NCBI RefSeq assembly: GCF_007754155.1
Contig: NZ_CP037423.1
Span: 3,906,001-3,970,000 of the forward strand
DNA from: Stieleria neptunia
GTDB taxonomy: Bacteria > Planctomycetota > Planctomycetia > Pirellulales > Pirellulaceae
Reading direction: 5' to 3'
Length of the DNA: 64,000 bases
Position 1 is the stretch's first letter. Every line of letters begins with the position of its first letter. Of the stretch, positions 16,302-24,614 are shown piece after piece. The notes under the pieces were generated by a model, which saw only the letters and a program-made list of their open reading frames with translations, made no database searches and was not told the DNA's origin. The position numbers and the translations under genes were made by a program.

Positions 16302-17645
16302 TTAGTCTTGGAACAGTTCGCGAATCCCGAAGGTGAAGAAAGTTCCGATTCCAAAATTCACGAGTTCTTCCTGGGGTTTGTACCGCAGGATCAGGGTGTC
16401 GCCGGGTTGGACCAGGATGTTCTCTCGCGAGTTGTTCATCGCGACCTGCAAGTCGACGGCAATGTTGTAAGTCCGTCCGCAAGGCAGCTTGCGAATGATG
16501 TACAACTGTGTGGGGCTGGCCCCGCCGATGCCTTGGATGAGTCCGCCACCGCCACCGCCACGCGTATTGGACGACACGATTCCCTGGCCGGCCAATGCAA
16601 TCGCTCCCAACACGTCCAGGTCGTAATCTCGCGGCAGCGGAAACTGGCCTCCGCCGAGCAGCCCGCCGGTGTAGAACAATTCGGTCTCTCTGGATTCGAC
16701 CATCACGATGTCGCCGGTTTGCAGCGTTACGTCCGAGGGACGGATATGCGGCATCTGTCCGGGGTAATAGCGCAACGGGATCCGGATGATGAATTGCTTT
16801 TCCAGTAGCTGGTTGTCGTAGGCAATGCAATTCGCATCGGTTGCAAAAACTTCGTGATCGAAGTGCAGTCCCTGCGGATGCGATCCCGCACCACAAGGTT
16901 GCGCCAGCAGTTGGCTCATCAATTCATTGCGCCGTTCGGCGGGGATTTGAGAGGTCTTGTAGATTACGACTTCGTTGCGTTCATTGAATCCGGGTAGTCC
17001 GCCGGACTCCATCAATGCATTGAGCACGTCGTTGCGTCGCTCGGGCAAATCGATCGTGTAGCCGGCGGCCGTGCCATCGGATCCGACCGCGGTCTGTGCG
17101 TTGAAGCGGATCACGGTTACCGTATGAGACCGGCGTTGCATCAACGACACCACGGGATAATTCACTCCCGGCGGCAGGATTTCTTCGTCCCGGTAGCGTC
17201 GTGAGATCTCGTCGCGTGCCTGTTCGAGTGTCAAACCACTGACATTGAACGGAGCCAGCAACGGTAACGTGACCAGGCCACCTTCCTGCACCGGAATCGG
17301 ATACCCGATGGACGGTTTCAAGAACGACTGGTCCGAAGGCATGTTGACCGGCGGAGGCGTCGGGGGGCTGTTGGGGGCCGAAAACGGCAGCACGCCATCG
17401 ATGTAGACGCTCAAAATGTCGCCTTCCCCCAACAAGTATTTCTCTTCGTGGGGACGGGCGAGCAACACCACCGGAACCGGGACCTGTTCGCTTTTCGGCA
17501 CCCCCAACAATGCATCGGGCAAGTCAAAAACAGGGATCCCCGTGACCGGCGAGAGAACCGACGTGCACCCGGTGTTGAGGATGGCCAGCAATGCGCAAAG
17601 GGAAAGCGACCAAAGTGTCACGAATTGACGAATGTTGCGGTCCAT
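16302..17645 (-). CDS. Polysaccharide export lipoprotein (Wza-like, SLBB)
   Basis: 447 residues. The ATG at 17645 is fixed by AAGGA 8 nt upstream and gives a 27-residue lipoprotein signal ending in the lipobox LNTGC. The poly-export domain starts at YLLGEGDILSVYIDGV (about residues 70-86) and includes YPIPVQEGGLVTLPLLAPF and GLTLEQARDEISRRY. At least two SLBB-like segments follow (RRNDVLNALMESGGLPGFNE and DYDLDVLGAIALAGQG), and the end has NILVQPGDTLILRYKPQEE. Proteins of this family form the outer-membrane channel for capsule or exopolysaccharide export; no Wzc kinase or polymerase is adjacent. A Gly run (SSNTRGGGGGGLIQG) sits near residue 370. A small lipoprotein gene lies 153 bp upstream on the same strand. 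Confidence 0.9.
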   Translation of the reverse strand: MDRNIRQFVTLWSLSLCALLAILNTGCTSVLSPVTGIPVFDLPDALLGVPKSEQVPVPVVLLARPHEEKYLLGEGDILSVYIDGVLPFSAPNSPPTPPPVNMPSDQSFLKPSIGYPIPVQEGGLVTLPLLAPFNVSGLTLEQARDEISRRYRDEEILPPGVNYPVVSLMQRRSHTVTVIRFNAQTAVGSDGTAAGYTIDLPERRNDVLNALMESGGLPGFNERNEVVIYKTSQIPAERRNELMSQLLAQPCGAGSHPQGLHFDHEVFATDANCIAYDNQLLEKQFIIRIPLRYYPGQMPHIRPSDVTLQTGDIVMVESRETELFYTGGLLGGGQFPLPRDYDLDVLGAIALAGQGIVSSNTRGGGGGGLIQGIGGASPTQLYIIRKLPCGRTYNIAVDLQVAMNNSRENILVQPGDTLILRYKPQEELVNFGIGTFFTFGIRELFQD

Positions 17646-17798
17646 TTTTGGCATCCTTGCCGAAACGGGATTCTGAAGAAAATGCTCGAACATTAACGAC
17701 GCGGCATCCGGCGGGATGCGGCGTCGATTTTTATATTTGTCGCCGTCGTTACGCCTGCGAGTGGAATCCGTTCCGCTCCAAGCTCGACCACCGCGCGT

Positions 17799-18458
17799 TT
17801 ACAGGAACTCGGGGTTTGCCGCAGGGAGTTCATCGGGGATCGGAAGCGGCTCAACTTCTATTTCAGCCGCCGGTTCTGGAGCCGTTTCCGTTGCGTCTTG
17901 GGGAATCAGTTCGTAGGATTCTGGCAGGTCGTGCGGAACGTCATGGGCGACGGGGCTGCAGGAACACATCGCCATCGCCAAATCGGGGTTCAAGGGCGCA
18001 AGACGCCAGCGATCGACACCCCGTACGACCGCGTCGGCGTGACCGAAACTGTATCCCTGGTACCAAGGCACGGCCGCCGGATAGGTTTGGTGAATCGCGT
18101 CCCCGCTCAACAGTCGCCGGGTAGGCACCGGTGGCGGACATTGCCCCATCCCCATCGCTGTTTCCACGTACGCCGCGATGTATCCCGATTTGACATCGTC
18201 AGCGCAGGGAGACGACGCGTATTGGCTTTGGTAGTTCTGTTCCCAGACCTGACGCGCTTGTTTGGTCGCCCGCATCTTGATCGACGTGCGCTTCGTCATC
18301 GCCCCGTAGGGCTGCCATGTCGATCGAATCGCATCTGCCACACAACCCGCGCTGCAAAGGATCGCGACGATCGCAATGATGCCACCGCAGTCGATGGTCA
18401 TTGAACGCGAACCGAACCGTTTGGATCGGACCGGAAGCTGTTGTTTCCTCTCGTGCAT
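17799..18458 (-). CDS. Hypothetical lipoprotein
   Basis: 219 residues. The ATG at 18458 has GGAG 7 nt upstream and is preferred over an ATG at 18401. A 22-residue basic leader is followed by a hydrophobic stretch and lipobox (IIAIVAILCSAGC, Cys at 39). The mature part contains TKRTSIKMRATKQARQVWEQ, DDVKSGYIAAYVETAMGMGQCPPPVPTRRLLS, and PAAVPWYQGYSFGHADAVVRG, then an acidic, Pro-rich tail. The RxxWxxxY ... F..Gy..Gy pattern is seen in many planctomycete lipoproteins of unknown function. It probably shares a transcript with the Wza-like gene downstream, so a role in polysaccharide export or surface attachment is plausible but unproven. Confidence 0.75.
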   Translation of the reverse strand: MHERKQQLPVRSKRFGSRSMTIDCGGIIAIVAILCSAGCVADAIRSTWQPYGAMTKRTSIKMRATKQARQVWEQNYQSQYASSPCADDVKSGYIAAYVETAMGMGQCPPPVPTRRLLSGDAIHQTYPAAVPWYQGYSFGHADAVVRGVDRWRLAPLNPDLAMAMCSCSPVAHDVPHDLPESYELIPQDATETAPEPAAEIEVEPLPIPDELPAANPEFL

Positions 18459-18814
18459 TGCGTCACTCCATTGTCGCGCACTTCACCGTGACCGGAATCG
18501 TCGACCCGCGTCACAACGTCCAGGGACTCACATCCTTGTTCATCCCATCGCCTCCGCCGCATCCCCGCTGGGCACATTGCGTTCGTCGCGATGTGCTTGC
18601 GCCGGTGCGCGTGCACGCTTGGGCGCGTGCGGAAGGCTATGGAGGTAATCGGCCGATTCTGGCGATGATCCGTCTGATTTCGTCGCGGCCGAACCAACCC
18701 TGACAGCCGGTACAAGCCGAATGCGAACGTTCCTGCAACTCGGTCCGGAAAGCGTCGAAACGGGACAACCGCAAACGTCAACCGGATCGTCACATCCGTC
18801 ACCAAGTCACGACG
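18459..18814. other. Intergenic region, no gene seen
   Basis: 356 bp between the 3' end of the BatA/VWA gene (18815) and the 5' end of the lipoprotein gene (18458), both on the minus strand. The minus strand is open over most of this stretch (to 18805) but the product is Arg/Thr-rich without domain features and runs through the lipoprotein's Shine-Dalgarno, so I do not call it. Presumably holds the terminator of the MoxR operon and the promoter of the lipoprotein gene. Confidence 0.5.
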
Positions 18815-20836
18815 CTACGCGACCACCCTGCGCTGAAACAGCGCCCACTCGGCGATCACCAACCCGGTCGCGGCGACGATCAAATAAAACCACGGGGAAC
18901 GCCCGGCCGGCGGTAACTCGCCGGCCGTCGTTTCGGGTAGCTCCGGTAAACGCAAATCGCTTTCGTTGGCGTCGGAAAGATTGACGGCGACTAAATTCGC
19001 GTCATCGGCGACGCCCATTGGAGCGGTATCACTGCCGCCAGAATCACTGTCGCCGGTTTCGGAGACGTCTTTGGTCGTCAATCGGTACACGCCGACCGAC
19101 GGCAGCGGCCCCAATTTGACTTTGTTGCGTTGCACCGTGACCAGCGTGCGTTCACCGGTCGGTGCGATCAGGTTGGCGGTGCCCGATTCGGAATCTTCGG
19201 CCACATCCCAGGGAACCTCCGTGGTCAGCCCCGTCGCCAGCGCGGGACGGATTTCGCCGGTTTCACGAAAGAACCAATTCATCGCGTTGGTCATCAACAC
19301 CGGAAACGCGATCCGCAGCGGCAAATCGCTGGTGTCCAAATCCGAGGCGAGCAACAAGATCCGTCCCTCGCTCCGTTCGATCGACACACACACGCGATCA
19401 CCGCCGGCAGTCTCCAACAACGTCGTCGGAGTGCCCAGTGTTTCGCTGACTTCCAGATCGCGACCGCCGGCCAGAATCACATTTTGCAACTGGACGTGAC
19501 GCAGCAACGGAGACTGTTTTTCTTGTTTGGCAATGATCGGGTTTTCGACCTGTTCACCGAGTCGCCATGCGGGTTGCCCGTCCGGTCCGATAACGGGGCC
19601 CGATTCGGGGATGTCGACCAACAGCACCGGACCTTCGGGAAGGGTCTCGGGAACCGTCCCGGCAAACACCGTCAACTGCGCCGCCGGTTCCGGGCCGACC
19701 GCATCGGATGGGAGAATCTGGACCAACGGAATCGATTCCAAAACACGTCGCAAGTAATACGACTCGGAATCTTCACCGGCGACCAGTTTGACGGGGATCT
19801 CGGGGCGGTTGGGCAGGATCGCGCGGGCGACGTTGTCAACCTGCAGCACGTCGTCGGACTTCAGTTCACCCGTCAGCACGCCACCGGCGCGGGAGGTGCT
19901 GTCGATTTGTTTTCGAAACGAACCCTCGGCCTCGATTTCCAGCGGAATCACGTCCACCAACGCATCATCCAATTTGAGCGTCAGCCGGGTTTCGGCCGGC
20001 TGAGAAGAAAAGTTATGGACTTCAACCAACAGCGAATAGCCGATCGGATCGACGGTCGAACGCCTGACTTGGAACGTCGTGATGGCGAGGTTGTCCTGCG
20101 ACGTACCGACTTGCATCCAGCGGACATCGTCGCCGGTCAGTGAACGCCGTCGCTCCGCCGCCGCTTCGGCTGCCGCGTCATTGGACGCATCGTTGGCATC
20201 GGAGGCCGGCTGCGGTGCTGCGTCGGTCAACAGATCACGGTCGGCAACGCCGCCATCGCTGAACACCACGATCCTGCGTTTTTGGTCATCGGCGGCCAAG
20301 CGTCTCGCCGCCGTGATCGCGTCGCCGATCCGGGTCGGTCCATCGGTCGGCTGGATTTCCAGCAACGCTTCTTGAACCGTCGGGGCGAAATCCGACATTC
20401 CGACCACGACGCGGACGCTGCCGCCGGCGGTGATCAAGGCAATGTTGTCGCCCGAGCGCAGGGTGCCGGCGACGTCCGACGCCTGCTCGATCGCGTCCTG
20501 TAGTCGAGTGTTCCCCGTGGCCGGATCGACCGCCCGCATGCTGGCGGAATTGTCGACCACCAAGATCAGATCTTGCCCCGTGTCTTCCTGGGAATTCCAA
20601 AGCGGATCGGCGATCGCAAACCCCAGCAGGCCGACAAAAGCCAGTTGCAGCAGCAATGAAATCCAGTGTCGCAGGTTTTGCCAGAGCGATCGTTGGCGTT
20701 TCTGTTCAAACACCTGGTCCCAAAACAGCAGCGTCGACACCGGTCGTCGTCTGAGCCGGGTTTTGAGAATGTAAAAGGCGATGATCGGCAACGCCGCCAA
20801 CAGCCAAATCAATTTGTCCGGTGAAGCGAATGACAT
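18815..20836 (-). CDS. BatA/VWA membrane protein of the MoxR operon
   Basis: 673 residues. BatA-type N-terminus with two membrane helices (about residues 8-24, LIWLLAALPIIAFYIL, and 57-80, WISLLLQLAFVGLLGFAIAD), then a VWA domain with the metal site LILVVDNSASM (about 89-99), later RIVVFSDGGVADRDLL. A long extracytoplasmic part of mixed strands follows, and a last membrane helix is near 645-665 (WFYLIVAATGLVIAEWALFQ). In the MoxR/DUF58/VWA systems the AAA+ ATPase remodels partner proteins, with VWA proteins as membrane or periplasmic adaptors. It starts 3 bp after the stop of the DUF58 gene. Confidence 0.9.
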   Translation of the reverse strand: MSFASPDKLIWLLAALPIIAFYILKTRLRRRPVSTLLFWDQVFEQKRQRSLWQNLRHWISLLLQLAFVGLLGFAIADPLWNSQEDTGQDLILVVDNSASMRAVDPATGNTRLQDAIEQASDVAGTLRSGDNIALITAGGSVRVVVGMSDFAPTVQEALLEIQPTDGPTRIGDAITAARRLAADDQKRRIVVFSDGGVADRDLLTDAAPQPASDANDASNDAAAEAAAERRRSLTGDDVRWMQVGTSQDNLAITTFQVRRSTVDPIGYSLLVEVHNFSSQPAETRLTLKLDDALVDVIPLEIEAEGSFRKQIDSTSRAGGVLTGELKSDDVLQVDNVARAILPNRPEIPVKLVAGEDSESYYLRRVLESIPLVQILPSDAVGPEPAAQLTVFAGTVPETLPEGPVLLVDIPESGPVIGPDGQPAWRLGEQVENPIIAKQEKQSPLLRHVQLQNVILAGGRDLEVSETLGTPTTLLETAGGDRVCVSIERSEGRILLLASDLDTSDLPLRIAFPVLMTNAMNWFFRETGEIRPALATGLTTEVPWDVAEDSESGTANLIAPTGERTLVTVQRNKVKLGPLPSVGVYRLTTKDVSETGDSDSGGSDTAPMGVADDANLVAVNLSDANESDLRLPELPETTAGELPPAGRSPWFYLIVAATGLVIAEWALFQRRVVA

Positions 20837-20839
20837 CCG

Positions 20840-21736
20840 TTACCCCACCGCCGCGGCACGCATCATTTTCAACAGCACCGCGTCAAACGGAACGTCCGTT
20901 GTCGTGCGGGTGTGGGCCAATCCGTGGGTTCGGCAGTACGTTTCGACGTCTTGCACAAACGTTTCGAACAGCTGTTTGTAATGGCGCAGTTTTCGTTCGG
21001 TGACCGTCACTTTTTTCTCCGTCCCCGTTTCGCAATCGACCAGCTGCACATCGCCCAATAACTTGGGGTCCGCTTCCTGGCGTGTGTGGATTTGAATCAC
21101 GTGTGGTTCGAACTGGGCGTATCGCAGCCGGTCGACACCTTCGCGGAAACCGTCTTGGTCGAACAGGTCACTGATGATGACCGCCAGTCCGGTTCGAGGG
21201 GCGCGGCCGACGAATTCGCCCACGGTCCGGCGCAGGTCGGTTCGTTCACCGTGACATTTCAACCCTTCCAAGAATCGCAGCACACTCAAGATTTGATCCT
21301 TGCCTCGCACCAGCGGCATCACCACCTTGACCCCGTCTGCATAGGCGACGATCGAAACGCGATCCAAATCGGCCAACGCGATGTATGCCAGCGCGGCGGC
21401 GATTTGCCGGGCCAGTTTGAATTTTGGCGGGTCGGCCGATTCCGCCGTCGCAAACGTCTCGTCCACTTCCATGCTCTGTGACACGTCCAGCAGTAGATAA
21501 ACGTGCAAATCCTCTTCTTCCTGAAACCGTTTCAACAACAGATCGCCGTGACGGGCGTAAACATTCCAATCCAAGTAACGTAGGTCATCGCCGTGCATGT
21601 ACTCGCGGTGATCAGAGAATTCGATCCCACCGCCGGTCTGCATCGTCCGTCGCTGCGCGAGCAGTTGGCCCTGGAACATCCGCTTGCTCAGCAGAGACAG
21701 GTATTCGAGTTGCTTGAGAAAATCGGAATCGAACAT
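20840..21736 (-). CDS. DUF58 protein of the MoxR operon
   Basis: 298 residues. Diagnostic DUF58 segments: RRTMQTGGGIEFSDHREYMH and GDDLRYLDWNVYARHGDLLL, followed by KRFQEEEDLHVYLLLDVSQSM, where DVSQSM is a VWA-like metal site (about residues 81-88). The later part has DLDRVSIVAYADGVK and VGRAPRTGLAVIISDLFDQDG. DUF58 proteins are the standard partner of MoxR ATPases. Gene order moxR - DUF58 - BatA/VWA with a 120-bp gap to moxR and 3 bp to the VWA gene indicates one transcript. An in-frame ATG at 21736 starts with FDSDFLKQLEYLSLLSKRMF, the usual N-terminus for the family. Confidence 0.93.
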   Translation of the reverse strand: MFDSDFLKQLEYLSLLSKRMFQGQLLAQRRTMQTGGGIEFSDHREYMHGDDLRYLDWNVYARHGDLLLKRFQEEEDLHVYLLLDVSQSMEVDETFATAESADPPKFKLARQIAAALAYIALADLDRVSIVAYADGVKVVMPLVRGKDQILSVLRFLEGLKCHGERTDLRRTVGEFVGRAPRTGLAVIISDLFDQDGFREGVDRLRYAQFEPHVIQIHTRQEADPKLLGDVQLVDCETGTEKKVTVTERKLRHYKQLFETFVQDVETYCRTHGLAHTRTTTDVPFDAVLLKMMRAAAVG

Positions 21737-21856
21737 GGATAGGGGCCGGCGGCTGAATCGGCGACGTTGGCGTGTGCTGCTGAAATTCTAGATGCTCGTT
21801 CCCGGGCTCCTGCCTGGGAACGCGGTGTCGGCAAGGCTCCGCCTGGTCATCGGCGA

Positions 21857-22894
21857 TCACCCCGCCATTGCCGCTTCCTGGCCGGTTTTTTCCAGCAGAT
21901 CGTCGATGATCTTGTCGACGACGATTCCTTCGGCCTGGCCTTCAAAATTCAGCATCACCCGGTGCCGCAACACGCCGTGGGCGACCGATTTCAAATCGTC
22001 CTTGCAAACATGGAAACGGCCGTCCAAGACGGCTTTGATTTTGGCGCACAAGATCAATGCTTGGGCACCGCGTGGGCTGCTGCCGTAACGCACGAACTGT
22101 CGTACCATCGCCGTCGCCGCTTCGTGTTCGGGGTGTGTCCCCATCACCAACAAAATCGCATAACGCCGCACTTCATCGGCGATCGGAATCTGCCGCGACA
22201 GATCGCGGAGCTGCAACACCCGCTCCCCCGAAACGACTTTGCCCGGCGGAGGGATTTCGCCGGCGGTCGTGCGGTCCATGATCGTTTCCATTTCCTCGGT
22301 CGTCGGAAACGGAACCAACAGCTTCATCAGGAACCGGTCCAGCTGGGCTTCGGGTAGTGGATACGTGCCTTCCATCTCCAACGGGTTCTGGGTTGCCAAC
22401 ACAAAGAACACGCCTTCGAGCTGGTGCGACGTTCCCGCAACCGTCACGCTGTGTTCCTGCATCGCTTCCAACAGCGCGGACTGTGTCTTCGGCGTCGCCC
22501 GGTTGATTTCATCCGCCAAGACCACGTTGGAGAACAGCGGGCCACGCTGAAATTGGAACTCCTTTTTGCCGTTGTCGCCTTCGACCAAAATGTTGGTCCC
22601 GATCAGATCGGCCGGCATCAAATCGGGCGTGAATTGGATCCGGCTGAATGGTGCCTCCAAAACTTCGCTGAGCGTCCGCACCAGCAGCGTTTTTCCCAAG
22701 CCCGGGACGCCTTCGAGCAAGACATGACCGCCCGCGATCATCGAAATCAACACGCCATCGACGATCGGCTCCTGGCCGACGATTCGTTTGGCGACTTCGG
22801 TTCGTAACAGTTCAAACTCGTCGCGGAACTTCCTCAGCTCGGCACGAAACTCATCCTCGGACAACTGCTGCATCTTCTTGGTTCCGTCTCGCAT
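21857..22894 (-). CDS. MoxR-family AAA+ ATPase
   Basis: 345 residues. Walker A GHVLLEGVPGLGKT (about residues 53-66), the AAA_3 segment FSRIQFTPDLMPADLIGTNI, Walker B VVLADEINRATPKTQSALLE (about 127-146), sensor FFVLATQNPLEMEGTYPLPE and QLDRFLMKL, and the C-terminal lid (HEAATAMVRQFVRYGSSPRG, AQALILCAKIKAVLDGR). MoxR ATPases act as chaperone-like maturation factors with VWA-domain partners; here the partners are the next two genes. The first gene of the operon, divergent from the thioredoxin/PDZ gene; the promoter lies in 22895-23180. Confidence 0.95.
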   Translation of the reverse strand: MRDGTKKMQQLSEDEFRAELRKFRDEFELLRTEVAKRIVGQEPIVDGVLISMIAGGHVLLEGVPGLGKTLLVRTLSEVLEAPFSRIQFTPDLMPADLIGTNILVEGDNGKKEFQFQRGPLFSNVVLADEINRATPKTQSALLEAMQEHSVTVAGTSHQLEGVFFVLATQNPLEMEGTYPLPEAQLDRFLMKLLVPFPTTEEMETIMDRTTAGEIPPPGKVVSGERVLQLRDLSRQIPIADEVRRYAILLVMGTHPEHEAATAMVRQFVRYGSSPRGAQALILCAKIKAVLDGRFHVCKDDLKSVAHGVLRHRVMLNFEGQAEGIVVDKIIDDLLEKTGQEAAMAG

Positions 22895-23076
22895 TGATTC
22901 GTCGATTGGTCAGGCCGATGGCAACCCAGCCATCCCCCCGGCACCTAGTGATAACCGTTCCCGCCACCAGATGCAAAGGAATTGGCGAATTCTGGTAGAC
23001 AGAATGTCTGGAAAGCGGGCGTTGCCTGCGCCGCGGCGGCGTCCCGTTTCCAAGAAGAATGCCACGAACGAACGGT

Positions 23077-23118
23077 CGCGTGGAGGTTTTCGCGTGGAGG
23101 TATTCGCGTGGTGGTTGC
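23077..23118 (+). promoter_or_regulatory. Three 14-bp tandem repeats before a -10-like TACACT
   Basis: Units at 23077-23090, 23091-23104 and 23105-23118 all start CGCGTGG(A/T)GG. They end 2 bp before TACACT (23121-23126), a plausible -10 box, with no recognisable -35. The arrangement looks like a multi-site activator or operator region for the plus-strand gene at 23181. Position and repetition are seen; function is inferred. Confidence 0.4.
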
Positions 23119-23180
23119 GGTACACTAGGGCAAAACGCATCCCGACCGATCTTCCCTCTTCACCTCCCAGGCAGATTTCC

Positions 23181-24503
23181 ATGCGAGCCGTCTCGTCACT
23201 GATTCTACTGTTTGCCCTCGGAACGGTATTGACCGCTCAGACGCGCGAAGAAATCGTTCGCGGCGACAAAGAGAAGGTCGAGAGGGAAGGTTTCTGGATC
23301 TATAACGACATTCCGGGGGCTTTCGAAGAGGCCAAAAGGACGGGCAAGCCGATCGTCGTCGTGTTGCGTTGTTTGCCGTGTCACGAGTGCGTCAAACTGG
23401 ACGACGAATTGGTCGATACCGATCCGGTGATCCGCCCGCTGTTGGAACAATTCGTCTGTGTGCGCCAGGTCGCGACCAACGGTTTGGATTTGGACCTGTT
23501 CCAATACGACACCGATCAATCCTTTGCCGTCTTCTTTCTCGCCGCCGACAAGACGATCTATGGACGATTCGGCACGCGTTCGCATCGCACCGAATGGATG
23601 GGCGACGTCTCATTGAAGGGGCTCGCCAAAGCACTTCAAGGGGCGCTGGACCTGCACGCCGATCGCGCCAAGGTCAAAGACGCGTTGGCCGGCAAACGCG
23701 GTCGGCCGATGGAAGTGTCGTCGCCCGAGCGCTATCCGTCGCTGAAAGACAAGTTTACCGACAGCCTGAACTACGATGGCGACGTCGTCAAAAGTTGCAT
23801 TCACTGTCACCAGATCGGCGATGCCCAACGCGAGTACTACTGGCACGACAGCAAACCGATTCCCGACAAGGTGCTTTGGCCTTACCCGCATCCCAAGACC
23901 GTCGGATTGATCATGGATCCCAACGAAATGGCGACGGTCAAGGAAGTCACGCCGGATTCGGTCGCCTCTCGAGCAGGGCTTCGCAGTGGCGACGTGATCA
24001 CAACGCTCGATGGCCAACCGATGCTTTCGATCGCGGACATCCAGTGGGTGTTGCACAACGTCGATCCCGCCGGAGGTGCGGTGCCGGTTGAAATCAAACG
24101 CGACGGGGCAGCGGTTGCCGCGCAGTTGCGATTCCCCAAGGACTGGCGCCACGCCAGTGACTTGTCGTGGCGCGTGACGACGTGGGGCCTGCGTCGGATC
24201 GCTGCCGGCGGAATGGTGCTCGAGCCCTCGACCCATTCCGATGCCGAACGCCGCGGGGGCGGAAACGGATCCATGGCGTTGCACGTCGAACGAGTGGGGA
24301 AATACGGGCCCCACGGAACCGCCAAGCGAACTGGATTTCGCGAGGGCGATGTGATCACGTCGTTCGATGGGCGCACCGATCTGTCCAGCGAACAGGACTT
24401 GTTGACCTACGTGGTCACCTCCAAGCGGGCTGGCGATCGCGTCGATGTCACCGTCCAACGCGGCGGTAAAGAACTGACACTGACGTTGCCGATTCAGAAA
24501 TAA
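23181..24503 (+). CDS. Secreted thioredoxin-like / CxxCH / double-PDZ protein
   Basis: 440 residues with a signal peptide (MRAVSSLILLFALGTVLTAQ). A thioredoxin-like region (about 40-155: YNDIPGAFEEAKRTGKPIVV, then FFLAADKTIYGRFGTRSH) carries CLPCHEC near residue 64, so the CxxC position reads CxxCH. A second CxxCH (SCIHCHQIGD, about 205) is a c-type haem-binding-like motif. Two PDZ domains follow (EVTPDSVASRAGLRSGDVIT near 252-272 and AKRTGFREGDVITSFDGRTD near 378-397). Such proteins are periplasmic; the combination suggests a redox or haem-handling factor with peptide binding. The ATG at 23181 is the first that yields a signal peptide; the frame is open upstream to 22788 over the moxR start, which is shadow coding. 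Confidence 0.82.
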   Translation: MRAVSSLILLFALGTVLTAQTREEIVRGDKEKVEREGFWIYNDIPGAFEEAKRTGKPIVVVLRCLPCHECVKLDDELVDTDPVIRPLLEQFVCVRQVATNGLDLDLFQYDTDQSFAVFFLAADKTIYGRFGTRSHRTEWMGDVSLKGLAKALQGALDLHADRAKVKDALAGKRGRPMEVSSPERYPSLKDKFTDSLNYDGDVVKSCIHCHQIGDAQREYYWHDSKPIPDKVLWPYPHPKTVGLIMDPNEMATVKEVTPDSVASRAGLRSGDVITTLDGQPMLSIADIQWVLHNVDPAGGAVPVEIKRDGAAVAAQLRFPKDWRHASDLSWRVTTWGLRRIAAGGMVLEPSTHSDAERRGGGNGSMALHVERVGKYGPHGTAKRTGFREGDVITSFDGRTDLSSEQDLLTYVVTSKRAGDRVDVTVQRGGKELTLTLPIQK

Positions 24504-24504
24504 T

Positions 24505-24560
24505 CGGAGCCAGGCTTCCAGCCTGTCATCCAAGTGGGATAGGCTTCCAGCCTGTCATCA
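24505..24560. repeat. Repeat family C, two direct half-units
   Basis: AGGCTTCCAGCCTGTCATC occurs twice in direct orientation (about 24511 and 24541), the second preceded by GTGGGAT as in the long hairpin at 51214-51270. Lies in the 111-bp gap between the PDZ-protein gene and the PLP-enzyme gene. Confidence 0.75.
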
Positions 24561-24614
24561 TCGGTGTACCAATCGGCCGCTGGCAGAACCGTCTGCTTCA
24601 CAAAAGGACCTCAC

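Noticed and set aside
18398..18805. 135-residue minus-strand frame upstream of the lipoprotein
   Set aside because: Overlaps the lipoprotein start in another frame and has Arg/Thr-rich composition without features.
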